Shown here: in pieces, positions 12,611 through 24,150 of the stretch
Layout: each line of letters opens with the position of its first letter
Numbering within the stretch: position 1 is the stretch's first letter
From: Plasmodium malariae
Lineage: Eukaryota > Apicomplexa > Aconoidasida > Haemosporida > Plasmodiidae
NCBI RefSeq assembly: GCF_900090045.1
Contig: NC_041785.1
Span: forward strand, 1,488,001-1,552,000
Direction of reading: 5' to 3'
DNA length: 64,000 bases
Notes under the pieces: model-generated
What the model was told of the DNA's origin: nothing
Seen by the model: the letters and a program-made list of their open reading frames with translations, nothing else
The model's database searches: none
Program-made: the position numbers and the translations under genes

Positions 12611-13597
12611 TATGGTGCTTGCAGCTTTTATTATCATGCCACTTCATAGATGAATCATCGGGCTTTTAAAACCCTACAAAAAAAAAAAAAAAAAAAAAGG
12701 AAAGAAAGAAAGAATAAAAAGAAAAATGAAAAAAAGAAGGGAAGAATTTATTTAAAAGATATAAATTTTTTTATATTTAACTTTAGCAAAAACACATTAA
12801 TCATCATCCTACATATACAAAGTACATTAAATAATTGTATCTTTTAAAAAAAAGATTAAAGGATATATAAAAATATGTATAATATATATATAAAAGGCGT
12901 ATGTCAAATACCTGTTGACAACAAATATATAATGCACATGAATTTTTGCAAAAATCGTATATACAGACATATAAAAAATATATATAAAATAAAAAAAGCA
13001 GAGAAGCAAATTTTATTTTTTAACACGCTGGTTATATAAACTAAATACATACATACATACGTAAATATTTATATACAATTTGAACCCATAAAAAGATCAA
13101 AATAAAAAAAAAAAAAAAAATTAAAAAAAAAACAATAAATAATAAAGGGGGTTGGTGGCGGATTAATACATTTTTCTTTAAAGTAATTATAAAAATAAAA
13201 AATTGTTTTTATAAAGCTTTTACTTAAAAATGTACGGATATATATATATATATATATATGTACATAATAATACTACATATATTATTTATTATTAAATTAT
13301 GAAGTCTTCTTATATAATATGATATAGGCTCGCTCCGTTTATTTTGTTCTTTTGTTACGTATATTTATTATTATAAAAAACTAAATTATTCCTAAAATCA
13401 AAAAAAAATAGATAATCGCAAATTGTTTTTAAACATTAATTTTATGTACATGTATTACTATATATGTATACATATAAAATAAATTGTACGTATGTATACA
13501 AATGTACAAATGTATATATATATGTACATCTGTACATATATATATTATATATAAATATATATATATGCATAACTTAGTTCTACAATTAGGTGTTTAG

Positions 13598-14285
13598 CAT
13601 AATGTATTTTATGTTTTTTTTATACACTTGCCTAAAAGAAAGGTAGAAAAAATTAATAAATTCATAATCGAAGGTAAGTGCTTTGTTATATCTTTGAATC
13701 TCATATATTATGAACAAAGAAATTAACTATTTTTTTTTTTGCATGTACATAATATTTATGTAATATTTATTGTATATATTTTTCTATTAATTTTTTATAT
13801 ATTCTTAAAAATATATATATATATATATATAAATATATACATATGTACATATTTTTATATGTAAAGTTGTATTGTACATATATATATGCATACTCTAATA
13901 ATACATTTGCATCTATTGCTACTACATGTATTTAATTGCATTTTATTATTTTTTAAAAGAAGATAATAAATATGCATTAGTCATTTTTATTAAATTTAAA
14001 GGTAAGAACAGACTGTTAAGTTTGTATTAATTAGGCATGTTTGTTCATATTTTTTTAGAAAAAATATTTTTACTTTTTTAGTATTATAAAACTGCAGAAT
14101 ATTTTTATATATAGATATACAACCACAAGCATATATATTTATATGTATTATATATATTTATACATTTTTACATTTTTACGTATGTATATATTTGGTACAT
14201 ATCTATAAATAGATATATATATTTATATATATATATGCATACATATTTATACATATATATTTATACATAGATATCCATATCTACA

Positions 14286-14326
<41 letters not shown>

Positions 14327-15114
14327 GTAATATCAATTACTGTATATATGAAAGTATTACATTTTGTTTTTTCATATTAAAAAAATATGGCTTTTTTACA
14401 GTTAAATGAATAAATATATTATTTATGTACATATATATATAGTATAAAATATAATTTAGTTATACATATATAAAAATATATGTATGTCAAATATTCTGAA
14501 GTTATTTAATTTTTTTTAAATGCTTTAGCTTTTTAACATGTTTAGTTTAGAAATAGTATGTATTTTTACGTTATACTTCATATATATGAATTTTATTTTA
14601 TACTTTTTACATATGCATATATTGATGTATTTTTTTTTTTTTTTTTTTATTCTAACGACATTTGATTTAGTTAATAATGTATTACGTAAAAATAGGTTTA
14701 TTATTTGAAAGCATGTTATTTTTAATATTATATAAGTATATACTTACTTGCATATATATATATATAATATATATATATGTATGTATACATATACGTACAT
14801 GTATACATTTATACGTTTATATATATAGGTATATTTACGTTTATATGTATATTTATCTTTAAATGTATATTTACGTTTATATGTATGTTTAACTGTTAAG
14901 CAATATGTTATTTGTTACAGAGTAAAAGAAAAAACAACGATAACATGTGATTATACATGTACGTGTATACTTATACATATATATATATGTACAATACCAT
15001 CAGTGCCAAACATTATATGAATACACTTGTTTAATTTTTAATTTAGGTTTTTTATGCTTTCACAATTTTTTATTTTTTAAAATTTTAGCTAAAGTTTTAA
15101 AATTTTTTATTTAA
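13598..15114 (+). other. Chain of splice-like mini-exons, possible cryptic gene or spliced leader of TKL4
   Basis: Candidate exons read by eye: A 13598-13673, ending GAAG before GTAAGTG; B 13960-14001, ending AAAG before GTAAGAAC; C 14529-14555; D 14671-14735; E 14921-14958; F 15047-15114, ending in TAA. A joins B in phase 1 (…NKFIIE + EDNKYALVIFIKFK). C to F join with consistent phases (…FSLEI + LIMYYVKIGLLFESMLF…, then KVKEKTTITCDYT and CFLCFHNFLFFKILAK…). The gap between B and C is not bridged in phase. Short open stretches are common in this composition, so this is weak evidence of coding. It could equally be 5' UTR exons of TKL4 or a noncoding RNA. Confidence 0.2.
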
Positions 15115-16251
15115 AGTTTCATATCATATATTTGTGTTTTATTGTTTGTACATGTAAAAATCAGACATACATAATTAATTATAAAAAACCACATATAATC
15201 TTTTTTTAAAACATCCCGTAAATATAGTGGTACATGTATGCGTATATACATATATATATATATACATACTGTAATTTACGTATATATTATACATACATAT
15301 TTTGTGTTTATATATATTATATATACATTATTATACATGTGTTATATAAAACAAATTTGTTAATAAAGTTTTTTATCATATGTACATGTTGTATATAAAT
15401 TATACCATATATGTCCTATTCCTTTTTTTGTATATTCATGTTTTAGGTCATCTCTTATAAATATATATGTATATATACATTTGTATGCACGGGAACTACT
15501 ACATATGCACGTATATTTTTATATGTGCATGTAAATATATGCATAATAAATAAGTACGAAAAGCATTTTATGTATAATGCCCGAGTATATATAGAAAAAG
15601 TTGGGTAGTTAATATATATATATATATATATATGTACATGTATTTATGTTTGTATGTTTGTACATTTGCATGTTGAAGCGTATGAGCATCTGACGAAAAT
15701 ATACCCAAAAAGTAAAAATTAAATTAAGATCATTTATTACCCCAATATAGGGACAATAAAAAAAAAAAGAAAAAAAAAAAATTAAATGTTGTACATATTG
15801 AAAAGTAAGATAAAAACAAAATACAGGTGTTGTAACAAATAATTTTATTTTAAGAATACATTGTAGTCTGAAGAAGATATACGTACAACCAAGTGAAAGA
15901 TACAAAGAGCATAAGGTGCAAAGAAAACATATGTATAATAACAATTATATCTGATATATTCAAAATAGTGATGCTTTGGGGGATGAGCTAGCTGGACATA
16001 AATGTACGACGAATTGTAAGAAGTAATAATAATGTTTATAACCAAAAAAATTATGAACAGTTCATGTTATTTTTAAATATATGAAAGTGTAACAGCCCCA
16101 AAAAAAAAGAAAAAATAATAAATAAAATAAAAATTTAAATATAAAAAATAAAATAAAAAATAAAAACAGTGAAAAAGAAAAAGAAAAAAAGGAAAAGACG
16201 TGAAAGAAAGAGTAAAAATAAAGGTAGAGGCAAAGCGTAGTAAGCAGGAAA

Positions 16252-19200
16252 ATGTTTAAAGGTAATAATAAATTCATGGATTTTCCATTTTATGGGAATA
16301 AGAATGAGTTAGAAGAAAACGACGAGCACTTAAAAAGTAATAACAATAATATTAGTACTAATTTTAGCAGTAATATTAGCACAAAATTTAGCAGTAATAT
16401 TAGCAGTAATTTCAACAGTTTTAACCATATTAACAATATTAATAATAGTATTAACAGTAATATTAACAGTAACAGCAATAATATTTTTAGTAATAATGTT
16501 GTAGCAACGAAAGAATGTAGCAAAGAATTTTTGAAGAATAGAAATTGTTTTGAAGATGATAATAATATTAAGAAAAATGTGATATATGTAAATAATAATG
16601 GGCATACATTAAACTATCATAATAATAGCACGAACTTTAATAACATCAATAATAGTAATACCATCAACAGTAGTAGTACCATCAATAATAGTAGTACTAT
16701 CAATAATAGTAGTATCATCAATAATAGTAGTACCATCAATAATAGTAGTACCATCAATAATAGTAGTACCATCAATAATAGTAGTACCATCAATAATAGT
16801 AGTACCATCAATAATAGTAGCACCATCAATAATAGTAGTACCATCAATAACTTTAATATTAATAATAATAATAATAATGCAAGTGCATATATGAAAACAA
16901 AGAATGTGAAATGTTTTCAAAATGATAATATGAACAAGTTGGAGAAATCCGACAAGTATTGCCAAAATAACAACAGTCAAGTAAAAAAATTTTTCGGGAG
17001 TTATGAATTTTTAAATTTTAAACTTCGAAATAATGTTTTACTAAAAAGTGAAAAGAACATCAATAATAATAATGGTAGTAGTAATGGTAGCAGCAACTCT
17101 AGCAGCAACATTAGTAGATATAGTAACAGTAACATTAACAGTAACAGTAATAGTAACAGTAACTGTAATAGTAATAGTAACAGTAACTGTAATAGTAATC
17201 CGAGCTGCGTACAAAAGAATGTAAGGAACAAAAACGTATGTAGTTATAACATCAGTAATAGTGTCAGCCATGTTTATACTAACAATGAAAGTAGTGTTTT
17301 AAATAATGATCAAGGTGGTAGTATTATTAAGGATAGCAGCTACTATAATTACAGCAATTATAATAATTATGATGGTAGTGTTAATACGAATAATATGTTC
17401 AATGAAAATGTTCATAATGTATCGGAGTACGCAAAAAATAATGCTCATAATAATATGGTTTATGCCGATAGGATTGGTAGTAGCAATATGAGAAGCATTG
17501 TCAGCAACAATGTTAATAATATTAGCAGCAGTAATAATAATATCGTTTCCGACTTCTTAAGCAAGAAATTTTTCATTCATAACCTCCTAAATATAAAGGA
17601 CAAATTAAATAATTTCAAAAGAGAAAAAATACAACATGAAAAAGAGGAGATACAGGATGAAGAGGAAGGAGTAGAAGAAAAGAGAAATTATATTGCTCAT
17701 GCAAGAAGTTTTGAAAAAATAAAAAATGCTTATTCATTAACGAATCTTAATAAAATGGAGAGTATTAAAAAAAATAAATTTAGTGATCATCAAGAGAAAA
17801 AAATATCATTTGTCAACATATTTGAAGAAAAAAGGATATCAGAAAATTATCTTGGCTACTACAACCAGAATTATCAGCACATTGAAAGTAGGAAAGGAAT
17901 ATTAGAAAAAAGAGGGAGAGAAGTAGGAGTAAGAGAAGTCGGATTAAGAGGAGTGGGATTAAAGGAAGTAGGAGTAGCAGCACATGATGTACATTTGACC
18001 CCTTTTGATTTACAGCAAAATATAGAGTCAGAAGGTAGGGGAAAAAGAGGTGATGGTCATGATAGTTGTTACGAGGAACAGTATAAACTAAAGAAGTATG
18101 AGCAGTATCAAAAGGGAGTGTTATACGGTAATAACAACAATAGTAGTGGTAATATTGGTAGCATTAACGGTAACAACGGAAGCGGAAATGTTTATAATGA
18201 CGATAATAATAATAATAAGAGTGGTATCTGCAATGGGAATGGAGATAATGTGTACAGCAATAAGGAATATGACAGTTACAACCTACATACATACCACAAG
18301 CAATCAACAAACTCAAAAAATTTGTATAATAATAATTTAAAGGGTATTAAGACAATAGATTTGTGTTGCAAAAATTCACAAGAACAGAATGAGAATAATA
18401 TTATTAAGAATAATAAAAAAAGCATGTCAAATGTTAATTACTTAGCAATAGGTGGAGAAAAAGGAGATGGTCATTCTGAGTATAGTCCTAATCAGCATTG
18501 TAATGAAAATCTTAATCATCATCACAGTCATCATCAACATAATCATTCGCATAATCATCCTCATAATCATCCTCATAATCATTCGCATAATCATCCTCAT
18601 AATCATCCTCATAATCATCCTCATAATCATCCTCATAATCATCCCCATAATCATCCCCATAATCATCCCCATAATCATCCTCATAATCATTCGCATAATC
18701 ATCCTCATAATCATTCGCATATTAATTCGCATAATTATCCACATGATATGTATTATTATGATGACATGACGATCAACCTACAATTGAAGAAGGAACAAGT
18801 GGAAGAAGAGCATTTTAAAAAATTTCTAAAATCGAATGTAAAACAATTTATAAAATGTGAAGATGATTATAAAATATCAGAATGTGGTGATATTTTTTTT
18901 AATAAGAAAAACTTATGTATTGGCAATAGCCATCATAATGATAATAATAGTAAGTTAGTAAATAATAAAAAAGATCCCATTTGTTCTAATTATATAATAG
19001 ATGAACATCATGTATATAATATGATAAATGAAAAAATTAATAAAACAGAGAACATAAAAAAGATAGGTAGTAGTAACCAAGATTTTCTCATGGACCATCA
19101 TAATAATAACATTAGTAATAGTAATAATGAAAAAAATGCATGCAAAAAGGGTATCATGAGTATTGATAACTGCAACGTGAACATATTAGATAAGGATGCA

Positions 19201-22200
19201 AATATTTTTAAGAATCCTTGTGAGAAGAGAAGCCCGCATGACAGCAACAACAACAGTAATAATATTAGCGGAAATAACATTGGAGGAAATAACTGCGGTA
19301 ACAACTGCAGTAATTTGTGCAGCAATTATAATATTGACAATACAATAGCATATTATAAGGAAAATTGCATGAGCAACGAGAATGTCGTTTATGATGAAGA
19401 AAAGAGAATATTTAAAACAAAAGAAAATTGTAATATAAAAATTTATAGACGTAGTTTAGAAAAAGAAAGAATGCTGAATTTTCCGCTTATCCATTTAGGT
19501 GAAAATGATGTTATAGTGAAAAGAATAAAACTTTATTATCCATTGAGGAATGAAAATATTTTTACCAACATTTCAAAAATTATATTTATGACGAATACTA
19601 ATATTTGTTCTTTATATTTATCCGATTCGCTATTAATACATTATGATGATATAAAAATTCATTCTTATTTATCAAAAGGAGGGTTTGGTGTTGTTTATAA
19701 GGGTATACTATTAAAGAAAGTTAGAAGGTGGGAACTTCGGACCAGTGCAAGTAGTAGTAGATATAGCAAAGAAGATGAGGAGGAACATATGATGATTAAA
19801 AATAAGTCCGAAATGAAAATTCACGATAGGAGGCAAAAAAGAGCCATGATAGCATGTCAGGAGGAACAGCGCCATGAGGTACAGCAGGACCACGTGGACG
19901 GTGATGGTGAGGAAGATGATGATGAAGAGGAAGAAGAAGAAGATGAAGTCCATATGGGGGAAAAAATCCATATAGGACTAAAGGATGAAGCAGTAAAAGA
20001 AAGGAGTAACAGTGTTCAAGTAAAGTTAAAGAAATCGCGTAAAACAACTACAGAAGCAGGGGTAAGGAGTAAAAGGGATGTTGTACAGAAAGATACGTTT
20101 GACAATAATAGTGCTGGTGGTTATGTAAGGAACAACAATAATATATCAAGTATTTTTCATAAGAATGTTTTTAAAAAAGGGGATAATTCCCTTAGTGCTA
20201 GTAGTGTTGAGGGGTATGATCCATATGTAGGAGAAAATAAAAAAAATCTGGGGTTTATCAATTGTAACAACAGCAATAATAACGATAGTAGTAGTGGTAG
20301 TTGTCATGACAGTAATGCATGTAAAAGTGGTATAAAGAAAAAAGCTAGTAGCAGTAACAATGAAGAGGGGAAATTAAATAAAAGCTGCAAAAAGCTATGC
20401 TACTTGCAAAATCAGTTGATAGAGAAAATATTCGATGTTTTTAATAACAACAACCAAACGAATTCGAATGGAAATTATAGGAATAGCAAGAATGAATTTA
20501 TAGTAAGAAATATGGGAAAAGAGGAGGAAAAGAGTGCCATTGAAAATATTTTAAAAAACTTAAATGAGCAAAGAATGAGTGGGAAAAAAGTACTACCGAA
20601 CTTTGTTGAACAGTATAATAATGAAATAGAATATATGTTGTTGATAGAACAGAATAATGGGGATATTAGTAACGAACTTTTTTTTAGTAATATTATACAG
20701 TGCGTGAATAGAGGAATAGATAAGAGCGAAAAGGCGTTGTGGCTAAATTATGGAGACGATGGTAATAACAGTAATATTGATGGCAGTATTGGTAAAAATG
20801 GAGATAATGGTAATAATGGTAATAATGGCAGTATTGGTAATAATGGCAGTATTGGTAATAATGGCAGTATTGGTAATAATGGCAGTACTGGTAATAATGG
20901 AAGTAATGTTAATAATGGCAGCAGTATTGGTAATAATGGAAGTAATGTTAATAATTTCAGGAGTGGCAATAATGGCGATAATGGTAACAATAGCAGTAAC
21001 AGCAATAGCTGTGGTCGTCATGGGGAAGAGGAGGATGACGATGTGGTAAAGCTGGATGACTTGAAGGAGCACAATAAACAAATGTTGAGCAACTACTTTG
21101 CAAGGGATGAAGAGAAAAGAGCACATTGCATACACGTTCGTGAAATAAAAAAATTAAAAAAAAAAATGTTACATTTTTTATACACGAATCAGAAGATTGA
21201 CAAAATAGTTATTGATAAAAATGAGTTTTTTAGTGAAGTAGAAAAAATAATATATAAATTTCAAAATATGAATAAAGAATATGATATAAAATATAATGAA
21301 GAAATAGTGTCTTATTTATTGTTAGATATTTATCATAATAATATATTATACAATAACCATTTAAATTTCTTATATGTGAAAAGCAAAAACATTATAACAT
21401 ATAGATTATATAAAGAAAGTTTATATATATTTGACAATAAGAATATATTTCATTATTATAGTAACAAGTGTATATTCAAAATAATATTTATAGATGAACA
21501 TAAGGAATTAATAATGTATAGAAATTTCACTGTTTTTAATGTTTTAAATAATGATAAAATTGTAAAAAATTCGTCAGTTTTAAAATATGAAATAAATAAA
21601 CATAAGAATGGATTAAACAAATTGGCTATTATTCCATTTAGCAAAATAAGTATGAATCACTTAATGAATGCTTTAATTTTTGGCTTTTTAAAATTTCTGT
21701 TCAATTTGAGGAGAAAGTATTATAAACAGCCGAAAAACTGCCCTTGTTATTCTTTACCCATGGAGAGTGACAATAGCCCTGTGATGAACAACCCCCTCGT
21801 TATTGATAACTGCGGTAGAGCTAACATAGCCTTCAATAAGGAAAGCTGCAATGGTAGTGGTGGTATTGTCAGTGGTGGTATTGTCAGTGGTAGTAATGGC
21901 AATGGTAGTAATGCTGAATGCAGTTTTAATAATAAAGAAGACATAGACTCCATTTTACTACAAGAACAAATTGACATTCTGGACGAGTTTTTGTGCTGTA
22001 ATTATGATGATGAAAATGCTAACTTCCAGAGCAGCAACAATAATAAAATATCATCTAGTACGAACGTAAATGAGAAAGGTGGAAAGCACGTTACATATAA
22101 GAACGAGGAGATGGAGCACAACAACAGCAGTAACAGTAATAGCAATAGTAACAGAAACTGTAACAATCGAAACAGTAGTAACACCAGCAGTAGCATCCAT

Positions 22201-23577
22201 ATTATTAATGGGAACAGCAGCGGTAATAGCAATAGTAATAGCAATAGTAATAGTAATAGCAATAGTAATAGCAATAGCAATAGTAATAGTAATAGTAATA
22301 GTAATAGTAATAGCAAGAGTAACATTAACATTAACAGTAACAGTAACAGTAACAGCGGTATCACGAGTAACATGAACATAAGTAGTAGTAACATTAGAAG
22401 GGACCAATGTAATAATACGGTCAATAATAGTAACAACAATGAGAGGCGCAATTACGGAATGGGAAAGGACGAATGCGCGGAAAAAATGACAAATAGCAGT
22501 AAGGGGAAAAGCGTATCGAGCAACAATTGTGCGGCGAGTACCACCATAATAAATACTAATAGCACGGACGAATCTAAAACAACTATACTATTAAACTTGT
22601 CAAAAAATAATAAGAATATTTTATCAAAAGAATATATAAATGAAAAAGAATACAACAATATGACTTATTCTTCACGTAAGTTAAATAACAAAGAACAACA
22701 AGAAACGGATAATAGGGAAGAAGCAACAAGCTGTGCTACTAAAGCTAATGAAATTAAAGGGGGAAAAAAAGAAAAAGAAAAAATAGGAACAAAAGAAAAA
22801 AAAGAAGAGAAAGGAAAAAATTATGATGAAGAGATTGAAATGGATAATGAAAATAAATTAATGTATGTTAAAATCCCTGTGGCTATTAAAATACATGATT
22901 TAAAAGATAGTAAAAATTTAAAAAATTTTTTAAGAGAAATTGAAATATATAAAAATATTCAACGTCAAAATATATGTAAATTTTATGGTATATGTATTAA
23001 GTCAAATAAATTAATGTTATTATTGGAATATTATCCAAAAGGAAATTTATTTAATTATCTAAAAAATAAAAATAAAATACATAAAAAGCAAAGATTGGAA
23101 TGGGCAATTGAAATGTGTTATATTGTACATGAATTACATATACATAATCCACCAATTATAAATGGGGATATAAAAACATCTAATATATTAATTGATAATA
23201 ATATGAATTTAGTAATGTGTGATTTTGGAAAAGCAAGATTTAAAAGCTCAAAACTGTATAGTAATTTTGGTTCTTATAGATATATGGCTCCAGAAACATT
23301 TAGCTGTACAACTGAAGTAACTGAAAAAATTGATATCTGGAGTTTAGCTTGTTGTATTGTAGAAATATTTTCAAGTAAATACCCATATTACAATTTTTCA
23401 AAAAATGTTAAGATTAGACATGAATTATTAGTTAATAAAAGAACACCACATATACCCAATTTCTTGCCGAACTCAATAAAAAAATGCCTCCAAAAATGCT
23501 TCAGTTTTGTTCCTGAGGAAAGACCATGTGCTTACGAAATGTACAAACTCTTGAAAAAAATTAAAGTCGTCGAGTGA
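16252..23577 (+). CDS. TKL4: Tyrosine-kinase-like protein kinase TKL4, 2441 aa
   Basis: A very large single-exon kinase of the TKL group, in the position of P. falciparum TKL4. The N-terminal 1,100 residues are mostly Asn/Ser repeats plus a His-rich HNHP tract at about 755-831. The kinase domain begins with a glycine loop (SKGGFGVVYKG, around 1141-1151), is interrupted by an insert of about 1,060 residues, then resumes with VAIK (Lys2213), FLREIEIYKNI (C-helix Glu), NGD in place of HRD with Asp2306, KTSNIL, DFG at 2324-2326, YMAPETF, and the IDIWSLACCIVEIFS segment. The conserved Lys, Glu, catalytic Asp and DFG are all present, so activity is possible. The insert holds acidic stretches (EEDDDEEEEEEDE), NNGSIG repeats and NS repeats; within it, about residues 1640-1820, is a less repetitive segment rich in Tyr/Ile/Phe. 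The start chosen is the ATG at 16252; upstream sequence is purine-rich and noncoding. Substrates are unknown. Confidence 0.93.
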   Translation: MFKGNNKFMDFPFYGNKNELEENDEHLKSNNNNISTNFSSNISTKFSSNISSNFNSFNHINNINNSINSNINSNSNNIFSNNVVATKECSKEFLKNRNCFEDDNNIKKNVIYVNNNGHTLNYHNNSTNFNNINNSNTINSSSTINNSSTINNSSIINNSSTINNSSTINNSSTINNSSTINNSSTINNSSTINNSSTINNFNINNNNNNASAYMKTKNVKCFQNDNMNKLEKSDKYCQNNNSQVKKFFGSYEFLNFKLRNNVLLKSEKNINNNNGSSNGSSNSSSNISRYSNSNINSNSNSNSNCNSNSNSNCNSNPSCVQKNVRNKNVCSYNISNSVSHVYTNNESSVLNNDQGGSIIKDSSYYNYSNYNNYDGSVNTNNMFNENVHNVSEYAKNNAHNNMVYADRIGSSNMRSIVSNNVNNISSSNNNIVSDFLSKKFFIHNLLNIKDKLNNFKREKIQHEKEEIQDEEEGVEEKRNYIAHARSFEKIKNAYSLTNLNKMESIKKNKFSDHQEKKISFVNIFEEKRISENYLGYYNQNYQHIESRKGILEKRGREVGVREVGLRGVGLKEVGVAAHDVHLTPFDLQQNIESEGRGKRGDGHDSCYEEQYKLKKYEQYQKGVLYGNNNNSSGNIGSINGNNGSGNVYNDDNNNNKSGICNGNGDNVYSNKEYDSYNLHTYHKQSTNSKNLYNNNLKGIKTIDLCCKNSQEQNENNIIKNNKKSMSNVNYLAIGGEKGDGHSEYSPNQHCNENLNHHHSHHQHNHSHNHPHNHPHNHSHNHPHNHPHNHPHNHPHNHPHNHPHNHPHNHPHNHSHNHPHNHSHINSHNYPHDMYYYDDMTINLQLKKEQVEEEHFKKFLKSNVKQFIKCEDDYKISECGDIFFNKKNLCIGNSHHNDNNSKLVNNKKDPICSNYIIDEHHVYNMINEKINKTENIKKIGSSNQDFLMDHHNNNISNSNNEKNACKKGIMSIDNCNVNILDKDANIFKNPCEKRSPHDSNNNSNNISGNNIGGNNCGNNCSNLCSNYNIDNTIAYYKENCMSNENVVYDEEKRIFKTKENCNIKIYRRSLEKERMLNFPLIHLGENDVIVKRIKLYYPLRNENIFTNISKIIFMTNTNICSLYLSDSLLIHYDDIKIHSYLSKGGFGVVYKGILLKKVRRWELRTSASSSRYSKEDEEEHMMIKNKSEMKIHDRRQKRAMIACQEEQRHEVQQDHVDGDGEEDDDEEEEEEDEVHMGEKIHIGLKDEAVKERSNSVQVKLKKSRKTTTEAGVRSKRDVVQKDTFDNNSAGGYVRNNNNISSIFHKNVFKKGDNSLSASSVEGYDPYVGENKKNLGFINCNNSNNNDSSSGSCHDSNACKSGIKKKASSSNNEEGKLNKSCKKLCYLQNQLIEKIFDVFNNNNQTNSNGNYRNSKNEFIVRNMGKEEEKSAIENILKNLNEQRMSGKKVLPNFVEQYNNEIEYMLLIEQNNGDISNELFFSNIIQCVNRGIDKSEKALWLNYGDDGNNSNIDGSIGKNGDNGNNGNNGSIGNNGSIGNNGSIGNNGSTGNNGSNVNNGSSIGNNGSNVNNFRSGNNGDNGNNSSNSNSCGRHGEEEDDDVVKLDDLKEHNKQMLSNYFARDEEKRAHCIHVREIKKLKKKMLHFLYTNQKIDKIVIDKNEFFSEVEKIIYKFQNMNKEYDIKYNEEIVSYLLLDIYHNNILYNNHLNFLYVKSKNIITYRLYKESLYIFDNKNIFHYYSNKCIFKIIFIDEHKELIMYRNFTVFNVLNNDKIVKNSSVLKYEINKHKNGLNKLAIIPFSKISMNHLMNALIFGFLKFLFNLRRKYYKQPKNCPCYSLPMESDNSPVMNNPLVIDNCGRANIAFNKESCNGSGGIVSGGIVSGSNGNGSNAECSFNNKEDIDSILLQEQIDILDEFLCCNYDDENANFQSSNNNKISSSTNVNEKGGKHVTYKNEEMEHNNSSNSNSNSNRNCNNRNSSNTSSSIHIINGNSSGNSNSNSNSNSNSNSNSNSNSNSNSNSNSNSKSNININSNSNSNSGITSNMNISSSNIRRDQCNNTVNNSNNNERRNYGMGKDECAEKMTNSSKGKSVSSNNCAASTTIINTNSTDESKTTILLNLSKNNKNILSKEYINEKEYNNMTYSSRKLNNKEQQETDNREEATSCATKANEIKGGKKEKEKIGTKEKKEEKGKNYDEEIEMDNENKLMYVKIPVAIKIHDLKDSKNLKNFLREIEIYKNIQRQNICKFYGICIKSNKLMLLLEYYPKGNLFNYLKNKNKIHKKQRLEWAIEMCYIVHELHIHNPPIINGDIKTSNILIDNNMNLVMCDFGKARFKSSKLYSNFGSYRYMAPETFSCTTEVTEKIDIWSLACCIVEIFSSKYPYYNFSKNVKIRHELLVNKRTPHIPNFLPNSIKKCLQKCFSFVPEERPCAYEMYKLLKKIKVVE
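18511..18744 (+). repeat. Coding His-Asn-His-Pro repeat in TKL4
   Basis: A 12-bp unit of the type CATAATCATCCT, repeated about 16 times with small variants, encodes HNHP/HNHS over roughly 77 residues. It follows a short HH/HQH lead-in. Such a histidine-dense tract could bind metal ions. It could also be neutral slippage in a low-complexity gene. Confidence 0.9.
22216..22365 (+). repeat. Coding Ser-Asn repeat in TKL4 kinase insert
   Basis: A run of AGTAAT/AGCAAT hexamers encodes alternating Ser-Asn for about 50 residues inside the large kinase-domain insert. Similar NS and NNGSIG repeats occur at 16640-16870, 17040-17200 and 20760-21010. Confidence 0.85.
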
Positions 23578-24105
23578 AAAAGTGAGTAATATACTGTTTT
23601 TGATATGCACCACGCATATGCACATAAACAAGTAGACACATACACATGTACACGTATACCCATATACATAGACAAAAAAAAAAAAAAAAAAAAAAATGCC
23701 AATGCATTTATCGCATTTGTCAATCTTATTTGTCTTTCTTCAGTTAAGCGTTATATATTTTATATATTAAAAAAATAATTAGTTTATTATATATGTGATG
23801 CGTGCGCGTTCCACAGCTATATGTTGTGTATATGTATATATTTATTTATATATTGTATATATGTGTTGTGGTATATACATATATGTATACAAGTCGCGTA
23901 GTATATAAATCGCGTAATATTTAAAAAACTGCCCATCATTTGGCAGAAATGTTGTAATTATGTTTTTAATTAAACCTTTTAATTTTTAAAGTATAATAAT
24001 GTCCCATTCCCTTTTTTTATTAAAATATACATATTTTGTATCATGGTAGTTTGACTGATACCTGCTTGTGCATGAGCGTATAAATATATGTATTTATATC
24101 AGGTG

Positions 24106-24150
<45 letters not shown>

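Larger units (their letters stand above)
9880..16251. other. 6.4-kb divergent intergenic region (RNase H2A / TKL4)
   Basis: Should contain both promoters and both 5' UTRs. It is largely (TA)n and A/T homopolymers, including a 33-nt A run near 10823-10855 and a degenerate TATTTACTGTTCATC-type repeat at 11520-11700. Two segments look more exon-like than their surroundings: 10109-10590 and 13598-15114. Both are described as separate entries and findings. A further open stretch with no Met (15447-15611) follows an acceptor-like TTTTAG. The last 600 bases before 16252 are a non-repetitive purine-rich leader, probably the TKL4 5' UTR. No tRNA-like or rRNA-like sequence was seen. Confidence 0.5.

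Noticed and set aside
16290..22658. Many Leu/Ile/Thr-rich frames antisense to TKL4
   Set aside because: They mirror the Asn/Ser codon repeats of the sense strand and carry no independent signal.
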